The notes below the pieces were generated by a model, which worked only from the letters and a program-made list of their open reading frames with translations, had not been told where the DNA came from and did not search any database. DNA of 32,034 bases from Nitrosopumilus sp. LS_AOA (GTDB lineage: Archaea; Thermoproteota; Nitrososphaeria; Nitrososphaerales; Nitrosopumilaceae), in NCBI GenBank assembly GCA_001543015.1, contig LFLC01000033.1, forward strand, positions 1 to 32,034. The letters are read 5' to 3'. Positions 30,913 through 32,034 of the stretch are shown in pieces; positions within the stretch are counted from its first letter, which is position 1; every line of letters begins with the position of its first letter. The translations under genes were made by a program, and so were the position numbers.

Positions 30913-31732
30913 TATTAGTGTATCATATTCTCAAAGTGATTCAATACCTGCATGGATTAAAGGAATAGCTGGATATTGGGTAGAGGATAAGATAACGGAT
31001 TCAGAATTTATAGAAGCATTAGAATTTTTAATTGAATCAGATGTAATCAAAGTTAGTAATAATAAAATAATGGAATTAGAAAATCAATCAGATATTATAA
31101 AAAAACAGTCATTCAAGAAACAATATCCCAACGGACAATTAGAAATGGAAATTAAATTCTATGAGAATGGACTTTATGAATCAGAAAAAAGATATTATGA
31201 AGATGGAATATTAGAACTTGAAACTAAATTCCAGGATAATGGATATCTTAAATCATTAATGTCATATTATGAAGATGGAGCATTAGAAGTTGAAAGCAAA
31301 TATCATGATGATAATGGATATCCTAAATCAGACCAATGGTATTATGAAGATGGAATAGTAAAAGCTGAAATACAATATCATGATGATAGTGGATATACTA
31401 AATCAGATAAACGGTATTATGAAAATGGATCAATAGAAATTGAAATCCAATATTATGAAGATGGATATCCTAAATTAGAACAACGGTATTATGAAAATGG
31501 AGTATTAGAAGTTGAAAGCAAATATCATAAGAGTGGATATATAGAATTAGGTAAATGGTATTATGAAAATGGATCAATAGAAATTGAAATCCAATATCAT
31601 AATAATGGATATCCTAAATTAGAACAACGGTATTATGAAAATGGAATAGTTGGATCAACATCAATTTATAATTTTGATGGATATATGGTATCAGAAAAAT
31701 ATTATGATTATGATGGAAATTTGATACAATAA
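30866..31732 (+). CDS. secreted GYW-domain protein with MORN-2-like repeats
   Basis: 288 residues from TTG 30866. The signal peptide MKILIGILLSVVIISGI is shared with the 29449 gene. Next comes one GYW domain (about 28-65; IPAWIKGIAGYW, D-S-E-F-I-E-A-L-E-F-L-I), the same domain as in the 10675 protein. From about residue 85 to 285 there are about ten repeats of 20-22 residues of the form RYYENG-x3-x-E-I-x-Y-x-x-x-G-Y-x-K, like MORN-2 repeats of YwqK-type proteins. These would make an extended beta-hairpin rod outside the cell. Whether it binds lipid, sugar or protein is unknown. Confidence 0.8.
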   Translation: MKILIGILLSVVIISGISVSYSQSDSIPAWIKGIAGYWVEDKITDSEFIEALEFLIESDVIKVSNNKIMELENQSDIIKKQSFKKQYPNGQLEMEIKFYENGLYESEKRYYEDGILELETKFQDNGYLKSLMSYYEDGALEVESKYHDDNGYPKSDQWYYEDGIVKAEIQYHDDSGYTKSDKRYYENGSIEIEIQYYEDGYPKLEQRYYENGVLEVESKYHKSGYIELGKWYYENGSIEIEIQYHNNGYPKLEQRYYENGIVGSTSIYNFDGYMVSEKYYDYDGNLIQ

Positions 31733-31779
31733 TTAATTTATCAAAATTTTGACTTGTAATTATCAATTAAATTTTCATA

Positions 31780-31938
31780 ATGACTAAATCAAACAAAGAA
31801 GAAATTAAAGACTATGAGGATTCTAATGATAAATTCATCAAATATTGTAAATTCTGTAAATATTCAACACTTCGTTCATCAATGGATAATTCAAAATGTT
31901 CAATGTGTCAGAAATTTTATGATTCAGGAAAAAAATAA
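31780..31938 (+). CDS. zinc-ribbon mini-protein (52 aa)
   Basis: ATG 31780 to TAA 31938 encodes 52 residues. An acidic start (NKEEIKDYEDSND) is followed by C-x2-C (YCKFCKYS) and C-x2-C (KCSMCQKF), about 14 residues apart, a complete small zinc ribbon. It resembles in size and layout the mini-proteins at 21425, 28683 and 28939, so such ribbons recur across the variable part of the window. Confidence 0.6.
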   Translation: MTKSNKEEIKDYEDSNDKFIKYCKFCKYSTLRSSMDNSKCSMCQKFYDSGKK

Positions 31939-32034
31939 ACATTATTTTTTTTAAAACTTAACAAATTATTCACAAAAAAAGACAAAAGTATAAAATCAAG
32001 ATTCACAATAATAAAACTATGAAAATAAATAGTA

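Overview
The window looks like the chromosome of an ammonia-oxidising archaeon of the Nitrosopumilus kind (Thaumarchaeota/Nitrososphaerota). The evidence is the very AT-rich sequence, archaeal-type TrpRS and two-subunit PheRS, archaeal phosphopantetheine adenylyltransferase, tRNAs without encoded CCA (one with archaeal bulge-helix-bulge introns), frequent TTG starts, many apparently leaderless genes with a TATA box about 25 bp before the start codon, and many small secreted beta-sandwich proteins of the type abundant in this group. This placement is an inference; no marker gene was compared with a database.

Layout. Positions 1-6155 are accessory-looking: secreted or anchored proteins (Ig-like/MG2-like and fibronectin III modules), small genes of unknown function, an initiator tRNA-Met, and a small winged-helix regulator with a palindrome beside its TATA box. 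Positions 6347-19221 look like conserved backbone. They hold tRNA-Leu (two introns), tRNA-Ile, tRNA-Ala, a one-finger C2H2 protein, a CarH-like regulator that has lost its cobalamin ligands, a thioredoxin-fold protein, secreted proteins, PPAT (CoA synthesis), a CxxC-repeat zinc protein, and trpS and pheS-pheT diverging from what may be one palindromic TATA box. A GC-rich structured RNA candidate and an EVE-domain protein follow. Several single-helix mini-proteins of 28-33 residues are scattered through this part.

Positions 19296 to about 28600 look like an integrated mobile element: two different tyrosine recombinases, a run of overlapping mini-genes (ribbon-helix-helix and CxxC types), an HNH-type protein, a 1.46-kb gene-free region with repeated AAGCTAG/CTAGCTT palindromes that could be an origin or control region, a truncated GIY-YIG-like protein, and a 1041-residue single-chain type IIG restriction-modification enzyme. 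No convincing attachment-site pair was found, so the ends are open.

Positions 28683-32034 hold small zinc-ribbon proteins and three secreted proteins. Two of the secreted genes share an almost identical promoter and signal-peptide segment of about 115 bp in front of unrelated mature domains, which suggests a duplicated export cassette. The last one joins a GYW domain, also found twice at 10675-11370, to a run of MORN-2-like repeats.
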